From Methylophaga sp. OBS1 (GTDB lineage: Bacteria; Pseudomonadota; Gammaproteobacteria; Nitrosococcales; Methylophagaceae): DNA of 64,000 nucleotides. The notes under the pieces were generated by a model, which did not search any database, was not told where the DNA came from, and saw nothing but the letters and a program-made list of their open reading frames with translations. The stretch spans positions 1,056,456-1,120,455 of the forward strand of contig NZ_JAPDMS010000001.1 in assembly GCF_026319365.1 (NCBI RefSeq), written 5' to 3'. How positions within the stretch are numbered: the first letter of the stretch is position 1; each line of letters starts with the position of its first letter. Positions 28,967-37,534 of this stretch are shown piece by piece. The position numbers were made by a program, and so were the translations under genes.

Positions 28967-29509
28967 TTACCAGCGCATCATCCGACGAACAATGCCGTCA
29001 TTTCTAAACGCATGATAAATCGCGCCACTGACGTGAACAGCAACGATGCCGAGTAGAGCCCAGGCGGTGTATGTGTGCAATTCACCCCAGAACTCGTTCA
29101 TCTCTTCATCCGGCGCCGCAATCCGCGGAAACTCAATGGTCCACCACCAGACGGTATCCCAGCGAGTATGCGCTGATGACAAATAACCGGTGACACACAC
29201 GGCCAGAATCAAACCGTAAATAGCTACGTGTGCCAGAATCGCCAGCCAGTGCATCCAGCCTGTCATACTTGTTGAATCCACTGGGGCCGGACGATACTTC
29301 AGCCGGACATAAAGCAACATCAGAATAATAATCACCAACGTGATACCGATGTTTTTGTGAAGTTGGAATGGGAAAGCCCGGAACTGCAATTCCGGAGATG
29401 GTAGCGGCAGCCCCATCATCCACCAACTGGAAATGAATAAAAAGAAAATTGAAACAGCCAGCAACCAATGCAGGATTACCGCCGTTCTGTTAAAACCTTG
29501 TCTTTGCAT
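28967..29509 (-). CDS. Cytochrome b561 family protein
   Basis: This 180-residue inner-membrane dihaem cytochrome has four helices with haem-ligating histidines: AVILHWLLA in helix 1 (the R-x-x-x-LHW motif), FPFQLHKNIGITLVI before helix 2, and a pair in helices 3-4 (WLAILAHVAIYGL and YTAWALLGIVAVHVSGAIYH). Such proteins move electrons between quinone and periplasmic or superoxide-linked acceptors. MQRQGFNRTAV marks the start. Its neighbours are membrane proteins of unknown role. It ends in a bidirectional terminator. Confidence 0.9.
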   Translation of the reverse strand: MQRQGFNRTAVILHWLLAVSIFFLFISSWWMMGLPLPSPELQFRAFPFQLHKNIGITLVIIILMLLYVRLKYRPAPVDSTSMTGWMHWLAILAHVAIYGLILAVCVTGYLSSAHTRWDTVWWWTIEFPRIAAPDEEMNEFWGELHTYTAWALLGIVAVHVSGAIYHAFRNDGIVRRMMRW

Positions 29510-29548
29510 AACAGCTTCCGTTTATAGTTCGTTGCAATGATTGAAGAA

Positions 29549-30100
29549 TTAAGCTTCGGCTTCGGTGTGTCTGCCAGCGAGTGCGCCGACGACTAACATC
29601 AAGTGAAGAATAAACCAGAGCAGGATCCCGCCCAGGTATACTTCACGCAAAGTTGGTCCGGTATTAACCACCGCAGCAAACTGCAGCAAGTCGACCGCAG
29701 CCAATGCACCGAAAACCGTGACAGCCGCTTTGGAAGCCCAGGGAGTGTAGTTCACCAGCGCCCCACCAATAATGATGGACAAAAACGCCAACACTGCACC
29801 AATACCAGCCAGTGTCATTTGTGCAGCAGGGAACCAATCAGGGGCGGCCAGTGCGATACCTTTAACGTGCTCGATAAGATATTCACACTCAGCAACAGTG
29901 ATTCCTTCTTCTTCAAGTTCCTCTTCAGGACAGTCTGCTTCCGGCATAACACCACTTGCTGGCATGTTATTGACGATTACAGACTGTTTCATTGCTTCGT
30001 TGCCATGAACGGCAGTTAGAAAAACCCCCAGCATGATAGCCACCACACCGAGGATGCTGGCCCACGACGGGGTATTGTTGTTTAATCCTTCAGACACCAT
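29549..30100 (-). CDS. Hypothetical four-helix membrane protein
   Basis: This 183-residue protein has four hydrophobic segments (ILGVVAIMLGVFLTAVHG, then about 95-115, 120-145 and 155-175). The loop after helix 1 is long, acidic and contains two cysteines (EADCPEEELEEEGITVAEC), which could form a periplasmic disulfide. The gene lies 39 bases upstream of cytochrome b561 and may be transcribed with it, perhaps as a small membrane partner. Family not recognised; function unknown. Confidence 0.6.
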   Translation of the reverse strand: MVSEGLNNNTPSWASILGVVAIMLGVFLTAVHGNEAMKQSVIVNNMPASGVMPEADCPEEELEEEGITVAECEYLIEHVKGIALAAPDWFPAAQMTLAGIGAVLAFLSIIIGGALVNYTPWASKAAVTVFGALAAVDLLQFAAVVNTGPTLREVYLGGILLWFILHLMLVVGALAGRHTEAEA

Positions 30101-30486
30101 ACAGCACCTGTCCTCTCGTTGTTATTAATGGATTTATCTCTCTCTTGAGTTGAAAGCTGCGACTGACAGGCCCCCCACCTCTTACAGCGATGTTTTCAAC
30201 ACAATTAACTAAGCTAACACAGCACAATTAGCTTAATCAAAACTTCTGACAGGCTATTCAAGCTTTTGTTCAGGGTCTCTTGGAGAAGCGTGATCTTGGG
30301 TGCATTTATTTTTGCTGCCACGCTGTATGAAGTTATTGGGAGAAATAATGCTGAAACAGCAACAAGTCCAGACAACTGCAGCTATGACAGTGAAATATCA
30401 GGCGGTGATCTTGTCAGGAGTGAAAGATCACCGCCCTTGGTTAGTGAGTCCCTTTAAGCCTGCAACGGGAACTCATCGTGCGATGC
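30101..30486. other. Intergenic region with a perfect inverted repeat
   Basis: About 385 bases between two reverse genes. A TTG-initiated frame of 63 codons (30266-30457) has no ribosome site and is not accepted. The only structure is the 35-base inverted repeat at 30401-30435. Confidence 0.5.
30401..30435 (-). terminator. Perfect 12-bp inverted repeat after the TonB receptor gene
   Basis: GGCGGTGATCTT (30401-30412) and AAGATCACCGCC (30424-30435) pair without mismatch around an 11-base loop. It lies 52 bases after the receptor stop on the reverse strand. There is no T-tract on either strand, so this is a stable RNA end or an attenuator rather than a classical terminator. Confidence 0.45.
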
Positions 30487-32664
30487 TTAAAACGGCAGGT
30501 TCATCTGCAGGGTGACATTACGTCCAGGACTCAATGCATAACCTTTATAGGTATCCAGGAAATCCCGATAGTCTTCATCCAGCAGATTATTGACACGCAA
30601 GGCAATTCTACCCGGCTGACCACTGGCCTCGTAAGGCAAATCAAAGCCAGCGTATAGATTCAGCAAGGTGTAATCATCCGTTGATGCTGTACCAAAAGGC
30701 GTGTTGTCGAACTGACTGAAAGGTTCCAGTTGCCCTGCCGCATCCTTGTCTTTTTTGTGGACCACTTCAACCGTCAGATAAGGATTTTCCAATGCCCCCA
30801 TGGCAGTCGGCGTCAGGGTGACGCCCCCTCTGATTGTGTCAGCCGGAAGCAGAGGCAGATCATTGCCGCTGTCATCAAAATCGCCCCTGACCACCTCATA
30901 ACTACCATGTAATGCAACCAGCGTATTCAATTGATAATGCGCAGACAAATCAGCGCCATAGAGTGTGGCATCCGCCTGTTCTGCCTGCAGAATAGGGAGG
31001 CCACCGGCGTTGGTCTGGCCAGTATCACCAAAAAACAGGTAATCGCTGATTTTGTTTCGATAAATGGTTGCTTTGGCCTGCAACCGCTGCGACCGCCACC
31101 GCAAAGAAAAATCTGTATTGATCGCGGTTTCTTCCTCCAGCGTCGGATCACCAATTTGAACAGCTGCGACACCGCCATGAACCCCGTTGACAAACAATTC
31201 AAACAGGTCTGGTGCCCTGAAGCCTCTACCCAGATTAGCTGCGGCAACCAGATTATCGGTCAGTTGATAACTGGCACCGACTGATCCGGTCATCACGCTA
31301 TAGGTCTGTTCCCTTGAGCCTGCGTTCGCGGGAATCACCGTCTGGTCACGCGTTTCGCTGGCCTTGGCTTCCTGTTCGCGACGGTCAAAACGTAAACCGG
31401 CATTAAGCGTCAAGTCGCCCAACTCGAACTCTTCAAATCCAAACACCGAATAATTACTGATTTCGCCGCCCGGTGATAAGGCAACTTGTCCCTTGGAGAC
31501 CTGCTCCTCCCGGACGACCTCAATCCCCCAACGGCCGCTCAGCCAGCCATCAATATCGTTATGAACCAGTTCTACCCGTCCAGTGTAGCTGTCCCGCTCC
31601 AGGTCAATCACAATATCCTCAGGTAAATAGTCACGCGTACTACCTTGTGGACGATCGGCAGCAGGCGGCGGCCCGGGGTTTGACTGCCGTTTATTATTTG
31701 ACCAGGTAAAGCTGGGCTCCAGATGCCAGCCTGGCGATAAATCGATCATCGCCTCGAGCTGCAACAGATCATTCTCCAGATTCTGACCAATCCCGATGCC
31801 ATCAGGCAGATTGAGAGGCGGCGGTAGAAGGTAGTTATGCTCATCCTCCCAGTGTTTATAACGCGCGGTAATGGTGCCGAATGGTGCTAACCACCCCACG
31901 GCAAACTCACCATTACGCTGTTCAAAATCAGTATGATCCAGTTCACCGGAAAAATTGGGCGCACCCGGACGGCCACTTTCTGAGAAAGTAGCTTCATTAG
32001 GGGTCGTGATATTTTCGCCTTCCCGTCCCAGAAAGGCCCCGGTCATACCGAACTGGTCATTAGCGGCATTGATCCTGAGTCCACCCATACGTTCGTTATT
32101 ATTCGTGGCGTACCCTGCTGTCACTTCCCCACCCAGTTCAGTTTTTCCTGGCGAGGCAAAGGGAACGGGAGTAGAGATAACATTGACTGCGCCCCCGATG
32201 GCATCGGAGCCGTACAAAATACTTGACGCCCCTCTCACCACTTCAATTCTGTCGGCAAAAAAAGGCTCGATATTGGGTGCGTGACGCACCCCGTACTGCT
32301 GATGATAGAGACCAATGCCATTTTGCATGACCCGTATCCGGTTGCCACTCAGCCCGCGGATTACCGGCTTGCCCGTCTGGCTGCCAGTACCGATATTGCT
32401 GATACCGGGTAAGCGATCGAGTGTCTCTCCCAATGAGGCTGATTGATTTTTTTGTTTCTCCCTGCCCTGCAACACCTGGACATCGGCTGGTGTGTTGAAC
32501 ACAGGTGTTCGCTTCGCCGTGCCGGTCACCGTTAAGGTATCGAGTTCGGCTGCAGCTAATTGAGGTTGCTCGTTGTAAGTCTGGCTTTTGTCCTGTGCTT
32601 GTGCATGCACGGGATAAACAACCAGCGCGGCCAGCATTGCGCTGGCATTAAATATGGTTTTCAT
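30487..32664 (-). CDS. TonB-dependent outer-membrane receptor, ZnuD-like
   Basis: This 725-residue receptor starts at the ATG at 32662-32664 behind GGAG. A signal peptide ends near VHAQAQ. The TonB box is probably in LDTLTVTG. The plug domain has LGETLDRLPGISNIGTGSQ and VIRGLSGNRIRVMQNGIG, then RIEVVRGASSILYGSDAIGG, the normal order. A 22-strand barrel ends in the usual final phenylalanine (VTLQMNLPF). His-rich segments (LYHQQYGVRHAPN) and the neighbouring His-rich protein, palindrome and ZIP transporter point to zinc as the substrate. This is inferred; other metals or siderophores are possible. Confidence 0.85.
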   Translation of the reverse strand: MKTIFNASAMLAALVVYPVHAQAQDKSQTYNEQPQLAAAELDTLTVTGTAKRTPVFNTPADVQVLQGREKQKNQSASLGETLDRLPGISNIGTGSQTGKPVIRGLSGNRIRVMQNGIGLYHQQYGVRHAPNIEPFFADRIEVVRGASSILYGSDAIGGAVNVISTPVPFASPGKTELGGEVTAGYATNNNERMGGLRINAANDQFGMTGAFLGREGENITTPNEATFSESGRPGAPNFSGELDHTDFEQRNGEFAVGWLAPFGTITARYKHWEDEHNYLLPPPLNLPDGIGIGQNLENDLLQLEAMIDLSPGWHLEPSFTWSNNKRQSNPGPPPAADRPQGSTRDYLPEDIVIDLERDSYTGRVELVHNDIDGWLSGRWGIEVVREEQVSKGQVALSPGGEISNYSVFGFEEFELGDLTLNAGLRFDRREQEAKASETRDQTVIPANAGSREQTYSVMTGSVGASYQLTDNLVAAANLGRGFRAPDLFELFVNGVHGGVAAVQIGDPTLEEETAINTDFSLRWRSQRLQAKATIYRNKISDYLFFGDTGQTNAGGLPILQAEQADATLYGADLSAHYQLNTLVALHGSYEVVRGDFDDSGNDLPLLPADTIRGGVTLTPTAMGALENPYLTVEVVHKKDKDAAGQLEPFSQFDNTPFGTASTDDYTLLNLYAGFDLPYEASGQPGRIALRVNNLLDEDYRDFLDTYKGYALSPGRNVTLQMNLPF

Positions 32665-32723
32665 CTTTTTCTCCACGCTGAATAAAGCGCACGCTATAAG
32701 GTGCGTCCAATCATGTCTAAGAT

Positions 32724-33026
32724 TCAGATAGAGAGATGTGGTGGTGCTCTGACATGGTTAATGATTGACAGTAAGCCATAATCGATGGGCTCTTCAGATG
32801 CTGTCGGCGATGTTTGCCAGCAGGATAAAAGCGCCCTGGCAGTGCCCCTGAAAAAAATATCGCCGATGTGTTGAGTGAGATGAAACTGCTCACAATCACA
32901 ACTAGCGGGAATATGGGGGACATCAAATAAATGATGATTAGCCGCATGCACCTGGCTGTTGGCTTGTACCATCACCAACAACAGCAAACTCAGCAGCACC
33001 TGCATATAAGCGTGTCGAAACAACAT
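32724..33026 (-). CDS. Secreted His-rich small protein, possible metal binding
   Basis: This 100-residue protein has a signal-peptide-like start (MQVLLSLLLLVMVQANSQVHA) followed by several histidines (ANHHLFDVPHIPASCDCEQFHLTQH) and three cysteines. Small secreted proteins of this kind appear next to zinc-regulated receptor genes and are thought to bind metal. It lies upstream of the TonB receptor on the same strand, 59 bases from its start, with a Fur/Zur-type palindrome just before it. The start could also be the ATG at 33003-33005. Function inferred. Confidence 0.55.
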   Translation of the reverse strand: MLFRHAYMQVLLSLLLLVMVQANSQVHAANHHLFDVPHIPASCDCEQFHLTQHIGDIFFRGTARALLSCWQTSPTASEEPIDYGLLSIINHVRAPPHLSI

Positions 33027-33062
33027 AAATCTGAATTAGGTCAATCATCTCAATCAAAAGCT

Positions 33063-33079
33063 ATGATACATCGTATCAT
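33063..33079. promoter_or_regulatory. Fur-family (Zur-like) palindrome
   Basis: ATGATAC-ATC-GTATCAT is a perfect 7-3-7 inverted repeat, 37 bases before the His-rich gene. It has the TGATA...TATCA outline of Fur-family operators. With a zinc-type receptor and ZIP gene on either side, Zur is the most likely regulator. Confidence 0.55.
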
Positions 33080-33158
33080 TCTATACCTACCTACATGCAA
33101 ACCCGGGTTAATATAAATGCCTGAGCGGTAGGCTTTTGATTGTTTAGGGAATGAAAGT

Positions 33159-33881
33159 TTAAGGGCTTATGATCTGATGACCTATCAGACCTAACAAAAA
33201 ACCGCCCAGGGCAGCCAACGGCGGCGCATAGTGATTTTTCAACCTTGCTTGCGGCGCTATATCCTGAAAGATCAGATACAGGATGCCACCGGCAGCAAAC
33301 ATCATAACCATGGCAATAATAACGGGATGGTCAGCAAGAAAAAAATGTCCAGTCAAACCTGCTAACGGCCCTAGCAATGCCATCAGTGTAAATGCTGATA
33401 CCACAGACCATGACGGGTAAGAGGTGGACTGAGCCAATTCCCGGTAGGCATTAAATCCTTCGGGTAAGTTTTGCAGTGCGATGATGATTGCCAGTAGCAG
33501 CCCTGCCTCAGGAGAAACGGTAAAAGTAGCGCCCATCGCCAATGCTTCAGGAACAAAATCAGTCAACATCGCAGCCAGTTGGCTGACTGACGTGCCCTGG
33601 CTAGAGAGAAAATAATCCAGCCCCATAAAAGCGAGACCACCGCTGGCAAAGCTGATACAGACCAGCGTCAGCGATAAATCCTTGCTGCCTTGTGGCACGA
33701 GCACCAGCGCCACGGCAGCAATCAAGGCACCACCACCGAAGGCGATAACACTATGTCTGAAGTCGGTCTCAAGCCAGGATGGACGTATCCGCTCGATACA
33801 TGCCAACGCTGCCCCCAGTGGCATCATCAAGCCAGCTATGAGGGTTAGCAGTGACAGTTGAAGCCAGTCACTCATCGTCAT
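33159..33881 (-). CDS. ZIP family metal transporter
   Basis: This 240-residue protein starts at ATG 33879-33881 (a second ATG is two codons on) and has about 8 membrane helices. The two ZIP metal-binding helices are recognisable: LTDFVPEALAMGATF (about 107-120) and IIALQNLPEGFNAYREL (about 133-149). In canonical ZIPs the first has His before x-x-P-E or an equivalent residue, and the second begins with His-N-x-P-E-G; here the positions are Asp108 and Gln137. Such substitutions could change metal selectivity. Its place beside the ZnuD-like receptor suggests zinc uptake across the inner membrane. Confidence 0.8.
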   Translation of the reverse strand: MTMSDWLQLSLLTLIAGLMMPLGAALACIERIRPSWLETDFRHSVIAFGGGALIAAVALVLVPQGSKDLSLTLVCISFASGGLAFMGLDYFLSSQGTSVSQLAAMLTDFVPEALAMGATFTVSPEAGLLLAIIIALQNLPEGFNAYRELAQSTSYPSWSVVSAFTLMALLGPLAGLTGHFFLADHPVIIAMVMMFAAGGILYLIFQDIAPQARLKNHYAPPLAALGGFLLGLIGHQIISP

Positions 33882-33940
33882 CACCAATATCGGGTTGAAG
33901 TCTCCCTGTCTCGTTGCAGGTGTTATCGCGTTTTGCCACG

Positions 33941-34576
33941 TTACTGCCCTGCCACACGCCGGTAATCTTTTTGCTGACTGAAAAAATGTCTGAATAAAAG
34001 ATGGGATGGCAGATAGATCAATACAACCAGCGCCACAAAGAACAGACACAGATAAGCTAATGGCGGCAGCACGGTTTGAGGCCCTCCAAGACCATAAACC
34101 CAATTTATATTGTCTGTCCGTTCTGTCACTACAAAAGTCAGGGGCAGCACTAACAGTGCAAGCATCACCTGCGACCGGAAAGCCCGCCTGTCATAGCCAA
34201 GGCGTAATAACAGATAGAGCAGTAAGGGTGGCAGGATCAGATGAAAAGTGCCAGAGAGCAGCCTGATAAGCCGGGATTCAGTCTCATCAAACATGTAAGC
34301 GGCAATCCCCATGAACTGGCTACCTGTCATAAAATCCATGACCCAGGCGGTCTCCAGCAATAAAACACTGACCGCCATGGTGCTCACTATCAGACGATTT
34401 TCGAGCCAGACTGCTGCTACCAGTGCTATCAATGCAATATCAGAAAACCAGAGAAAGTTTGTGGGGCCCAGTTCATGCCAGTAAATCGGCACAATGATAC
34501 AAACGAGTACGGTGTAGCCAACTTTTAGCCACATTGGGAGGCGATTCTTCTGCCTACCGGTCACTGGCGCATTCAT
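33941..34576 (-). CDS. Hypothetical polytopic membrane protein
   Basis: This 211-residue protein has about six hydrophobic segments (VGYTVLVCIIVPIYW, IALIALVAAVWL, TMAVSVLLLETAWVMDF, LILPPLLLYLLL, VMLALLVLPLTFVVTE, LCLFFVALVVLIYLP). Its start overlaps the stop of the upstream PAP2 gene (ATGA), so both are translated together. It may be a partner of the phosphatase in lipid or isoprenoid metabolism. I do not recognise a named family. Confidence 0.6.
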   Translation of the reverse strand: MNAPVTGRQKNRLPMWLKVGYTVLVCIIVPIYWHELGPTNFLWFSDIALIALVAAVWLENRLIVSTMAVSVLLLETAWVMDFMTGSQFMGIAAYMFDETESRLIRLLSGTFHLILPPLLLYLLLRLGYDRRAFRSQVMLALLVLPLTFVVTERTDNINWVYGLGGPQTVLPPLAYLCLFFVALVVLIYLPSHLLFRHFFSQQKDYRRVAGQ

Positions 34577-35454
34577 AGCTCACCGCTGCTCTGGTGCTGC
34601 CATTTTCTGTGAATTAATTCTGCCACAGCGATTCCCATCAGCAACCAGAAGCTGCCAACCAGAAACCCTGCGACCACATCACTGGCATAGTGAACACTCA
34701 ACACCAAACGACTCCCCCCTATCAAAAGGATTAACATCGCAGCCCAGTAAATTAACTCAAATCGCTGGCGAGCCGAACTTACCCCCCGGCTGATGATGTA
34801 GGCCATGAATCCATAAACCGCGAGCGCACTGGTGGCATGACCGCTGGGAAATGAAGGCGTTATCTCGACCAAATCGGTTACTGATTCAGGTCGTGGTCGC
34901 TGTAGCAGGAATTTACCGGTATAAGTCATCAGCTGCGAACCCAACACCGTCAGCCAGAGAGGCGCAATAAAGCCACTCAGATGATGCGCCCAGAATATCC
35001 CCGTAGCGACCACTGCTACCGCGATAAGCGCCGGAGCGCCACCCAGATCCGTCAGCCAGGCAAAAGCCATCAGGGTACTGTCGGTTCGAATCAGTGTCAG
35101 TTGTTCATTAATCCAATAATCGATCCGGATCAGCTCTTCTGCTTCCAGCAGTTCTTCGACCAGCCCGGCGAATAATGCCAGCAGATATAGCATCACCAAT
35201 ATGATGAGGCTTAGTAGTAAGCCTGAAAAATGCGACGTTGTCAGTCTCGCCTGCACAAGCTCGCTCATTTTCGGGTAGCGAACTTTGAGTTGAGACCACA
35301 GGCCGGCCACCTCGTCTCGATGCCTGGCCTTTAACAACCAGACAGCAGCTTTGTGATATAACACTGTAGCCATGCGTGAGGCCCACCAGCAAAGTGGTCT
35401 CAGCATAACAATCAATAAAACCAACCCCATCAACGGTAAATATGACGAGAGCAT
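34573..35454 (-). CDS. PAP2 family membrane phosphatase
   Basis: This 293-residue protein has N-terminal hydrophobic segments and the three PAP2 motifs in the C-terminal half: KFLLQRPRPES (K-x6-RP), FPSGHATSALAVYGF (PSGH) and SRLVLSVHYASDVVAGF (SR-x5-H-x3-D). The catalytic His, Arg and Asp are all present. Such enzymes remove phosphate from undecaprenyl pyrophosphate, phosphatidic acid or phosphatidylglycerol phosphate. A GGAGATAAAC ribosome site precedes the ATG. The following membrane protein is coupled to it. Confidence 0.85.
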   Translation of the reverse strand: MLSSYLPLMGLVLLIVMLRPLCWWASRMATVLYHKAAVWLLKARHRDEVAGLWSQLKVRYPKMSELVQARLTTSHFSGLLLSLIILVMLYLLALFAGLVEELLEAEELIRIDYWINEQLTLIRTDSTLMAFAWLTDLGGAPALIAVAVVATGIFWAHHLSGFIAPLWLTVLGSQLMTYTGKFLLQRPRPESVTDLVEITPSFPSGHATSALAVYGFMAYIISRGVSSARQRFELIYWAAMLILLIGGSRLVLSVHYASDVVAGFLVGSFWLLMGIAVAELIHRKWQHQSSGEL

Positions 35455-35569
35455 GTTTATCTCCGCTTATCCGGCTTAAGTTCGATTATTTTGCTCATGT
35501 GTTTCCGCTGAAACAAATTCTTCCCCGCCCGGCTATGTGATTATTACTAAACCAAGTCGCCAGATAAAT

Positions 35570-35586
35570 TGTCACCTTTAGTGACA
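35570..35586. promoter_or_regulatory. Palindrome upstream of the GlcG/HbpS gene
   Basis: TGTCAC-CTTTA-GTGACA is a perfect 6-5-6 inverted repeat, about 108 bases before the GlcG-like start. It may be the binding site of an unknown regulator for this gene or for the divergent PAP2 operon. Confidence 0.35.
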
Positions 35587-35693
35587 GCTTAAATCCAACA
35601 CGGCAACAAAACAGTCATCTTCTTCCATTTACGCACAGCGCGTGAGTGTAGGAGAGTACTTGGCGTTGTCAGTTAATCAAAAAGGAGGTTTAT

Positions 35694-36128
35694 ATGCATG
35701 TCACTTCAGAAGCAGCGAATAAAGCTATTGATGGTGCACTCGCCAAAGCAGAGTCTACTGAAACCCGCATGTGCATAGCTATTGTTGATTCCGGCGGTGC
35801 ATTAAAAGCGTTCTACCGCATGGATGATGCCTGGGTGGGCAGCATTGACATCGCTATAAAAAAAGCACAGACAGCATTGTATTTCGGCATGCCCAGCGGT
35901 GAAATCGGGCAGCTGTCCCAGCCGGGCCAGCCTTTATATGGCATTGAGCACTCAAACAACGGCCTGATTACCTTCCCTGGTGGCGTCCCGATCGTCGATG
36001 ATGATGGCTATATGTCCGGTGCCATTGGCGTCAGTGGCAGTTCTGTAGAAAATGACAATCTAGTGGCAAGAGCTGGGGTCGAAACCATCGGTGTCTGTGA
36101 TTTACCGGATCATCCATGGAGAACCTAA
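35694..36128 (+). CDS. GlcG/HbpS family haem-binding-type protein
   Basis: This 144-residue protein is a complete GlcG/HbpS (DUF336) member. Conserved parts are [59 protein letters not shown] and [20 protein letters not shown]. Relatives bind haem or flavin-like ligands or are accessory to glycolate and diol pathways; no partner gene is near. AAGGAGG stands seven bases before the ATG, an excellent ribosome site. The gene is alone and has its own terminator. Confidence 0.88.
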   Translation: MHVTSEAANKAIDGALAKAESTETRMCIAIVDSGGALKAFYRMDDAWVGSIDIAIKKAQTALYFGMPSGEIGQLSQPGQPLYGIEHSNNGLITFPGGVPIVDDDGYMSGAIGVSGSSVENDNLVARAGVETIGVCDLPDHPWRT

Positions 36129-36169
36129 TCATCGACTCTGCTGGAGCTTAATACTCCAGATAAACGAAT

Positions 36170-36203
36170 AAAGCGGCTATCCTGCAAAAAGGATAGCTGC
36201 TTT
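36170..36203 (+). terminator. Hairpin after the GlcG-like gene
   Basis: AAAGC plus GCTATCC pairs with GGATAGC plus GCTTT, with one unpaired base on each arm. Some A residues in the loop and a short TTT tail support a terminator. Confidence 0.6.
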
Positions 36204-36313
36204 AATCTAAAGTCAGATACCTAATTTACAGACACCGTGCACGTCATCCATCAGAGGCATGTATAACACCTCACGAAGTATTATTTGAGCCGTTTCGTGT
36301 CATCGTCAGTCCC

Positions 36314-37042
36314 TTAGCCCGCATCGTTATATATCACCGGCATCTTCCCTTTCCAGACAGACCAGAGGTCGGGATCAACAGCCAAACTGGCCATAAAATG
36401 AGCTACGTTTTCCCGACTGGTCGTGCCCGGATTAAAAATGACGTTTCTGATCGGCGAAGGAAAGATTCTATACGCCGAGGCCTCCGATTCGTTGATGAGA
36501 CTATCCGGTCTCACTGCAACCCATTCAATGATGGGATGATTCTGACCGATATGGGTTCTCAGATAATCTGCTGCCTGCTCATTATCCCGGTGTGGGGGCA
36601 GTAAAAAACGGACAACTGAGATCACGAATCTCTGGGAAAATGGCGGCTTTTCAGGGATATCACGGTTACTGTTTCCCGATGTATTCATCAGAATGAGCTT
36701 CACTTTGTGATCTGGAGCAACACCTTCAACACCACTGATAAGTTTCTTAAGGGTATCGGTGACCAGGCGTCTGGGTTCTCCAAACACCCCTTTGAAAGTG
36801 GGCTTATGCCCCAAACAGGATATAACCACACCACAACCAACAAGATGAGCTGCAACTTCCCGCTCACTAAGCTGGGAAATATCAGCAGTGACTTCCGAGT
36901 AATTAGCCTGATTACCAACAATGTCTGTCAGCGAACTCCCTTCTCGCATGATAGCCACGACATGAATGTTCCGCCGGAGCAGTTCAGCCACGACCCGCTT
37001 TCCGGTCGCCCCACTTGCCCCGGTCACTAATGCCTTGTTCAC
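36314..37042 (-). CDS. NAD(P)H-binding atypical SDR family protein
   Basis: This 242-residue protein starts with GTG at 37040-37042. It has the nucleotide-binding N-terminus ALVTGASGATGKRVVAELL (G-x-x-G-x-x-G) and HVVAIMREGSSL for NADP contact, then VISCLGHKP and LILMNTSGN. A C-terminal half with EWVAVRPDSLINE completes the fold. Such atypical short-chain reductases include NmrA-like and flavin-reductase-like proteins. No classical YxxxK catalytic pair is evident. It lies 79 bases downstream of a VOC protein. Confidence 0.75.
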   Translation of the reverse strand: MNKALVTGASGATGKRVVAELLRRNIHVVAIMREGSSLTDIVGNQANYSEVTADISQLSEREVAAHLVGCGVVISCLGHKPTFKGVFGEPRRLVTDTLKKLISGVEGVAPDHKVKLILMNTSGNSNRDIPEKPPFSQRFVISVVRFLLPPHRDNEQAADYLRTHIGQNHPIIEWVAVRPDSLINESEASAYRIFPSPIRNVIFNPGTTSRENVAHFMASLAVDPDLWSVWKGKMPVIYNDAG

Positions 37043-37121
37043 TTAGCTGGCATCCAGGCGGTAGGCCACAGCAGTTTCAGGCTTTCTATGTTTGCTATCA
37101 CTATAAGCACGGTGGTAATGC

Positions 37122-37487
37122 CTAGATATTCTGACCAAAGCGCCAGACAACACCACTGGGATCATCAACGATAAAATCCAGCATCCCCCAGGGTTGCTCT
37201 GTGATCTCTGAAACCGCAACGCCGTATTTTTCCGCCACACCAGACCGGGTTATGTGTTGATGCCACGCTTTTACATCCTCAACCAGCACGTGCATCATCA
37301 AGTTCTCTGCGAGTTCTTTCACGTAGAAATCCTGTAACAGAAAGCTGCAATCACCATAGCGGAAATAAGCAATGCCTCCAGAGTCTGAGGCTTTGGTAAA
37401 GCCGATATCTGAGTAAAACTGCTTAGACCGTTCAAAATCTCTAGCTGGCACGAAAGCCTTGATTTCAACTGTATTCAAATTACCCAT
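37122..37487 (-). CDS. VOC (glyoxalase/bleomycin-resistance) family protein
   Basis: This 121-residue protein has two beta-alpha-beta-beta-beta units: TVEIKAFVPARDFERSKQFY through SDIGF, and LMMHVLVEDVKAWHQHI through DFIVDDPSGVVWRFGQ. The Asp/Glu positions typical of metal binding are partly kept. Family members bind drugs or act on methylglyoxal; the substrate is unknown here. Start at ATG 37485-37487 has AAGGA six bases upstream. An open frame continues to 37616 into the upstream gene but lacks family similarity there. Confidence 0.8.
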   Translation of the reverse strand: MGNLNTVEIKAFVPARDFERSKQFYSDIGFTKASDSGGIAYFRYGDCSFLLQDFYVKELAENLMMHVLVEDVKAWHQHITRSGVAEKYGVAVSEITEQPWGMLDFIVDDPSGVVWRFGQNI

Positions 37488-37534
37488 GTTCAATCCTTGT
37501 TTAACTGGCAGATTATTAGGCATTCCGATTGGCT

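Noticed and set aside
37488..37534. attC-like GCCTAAT ... GTTAAAC pair between the VOC and membrane-protein genes
   Set aside because: Only 23 bases with no stem, and the surrounding genes are otherwise packed like an operon; not accepted as part of the integron.
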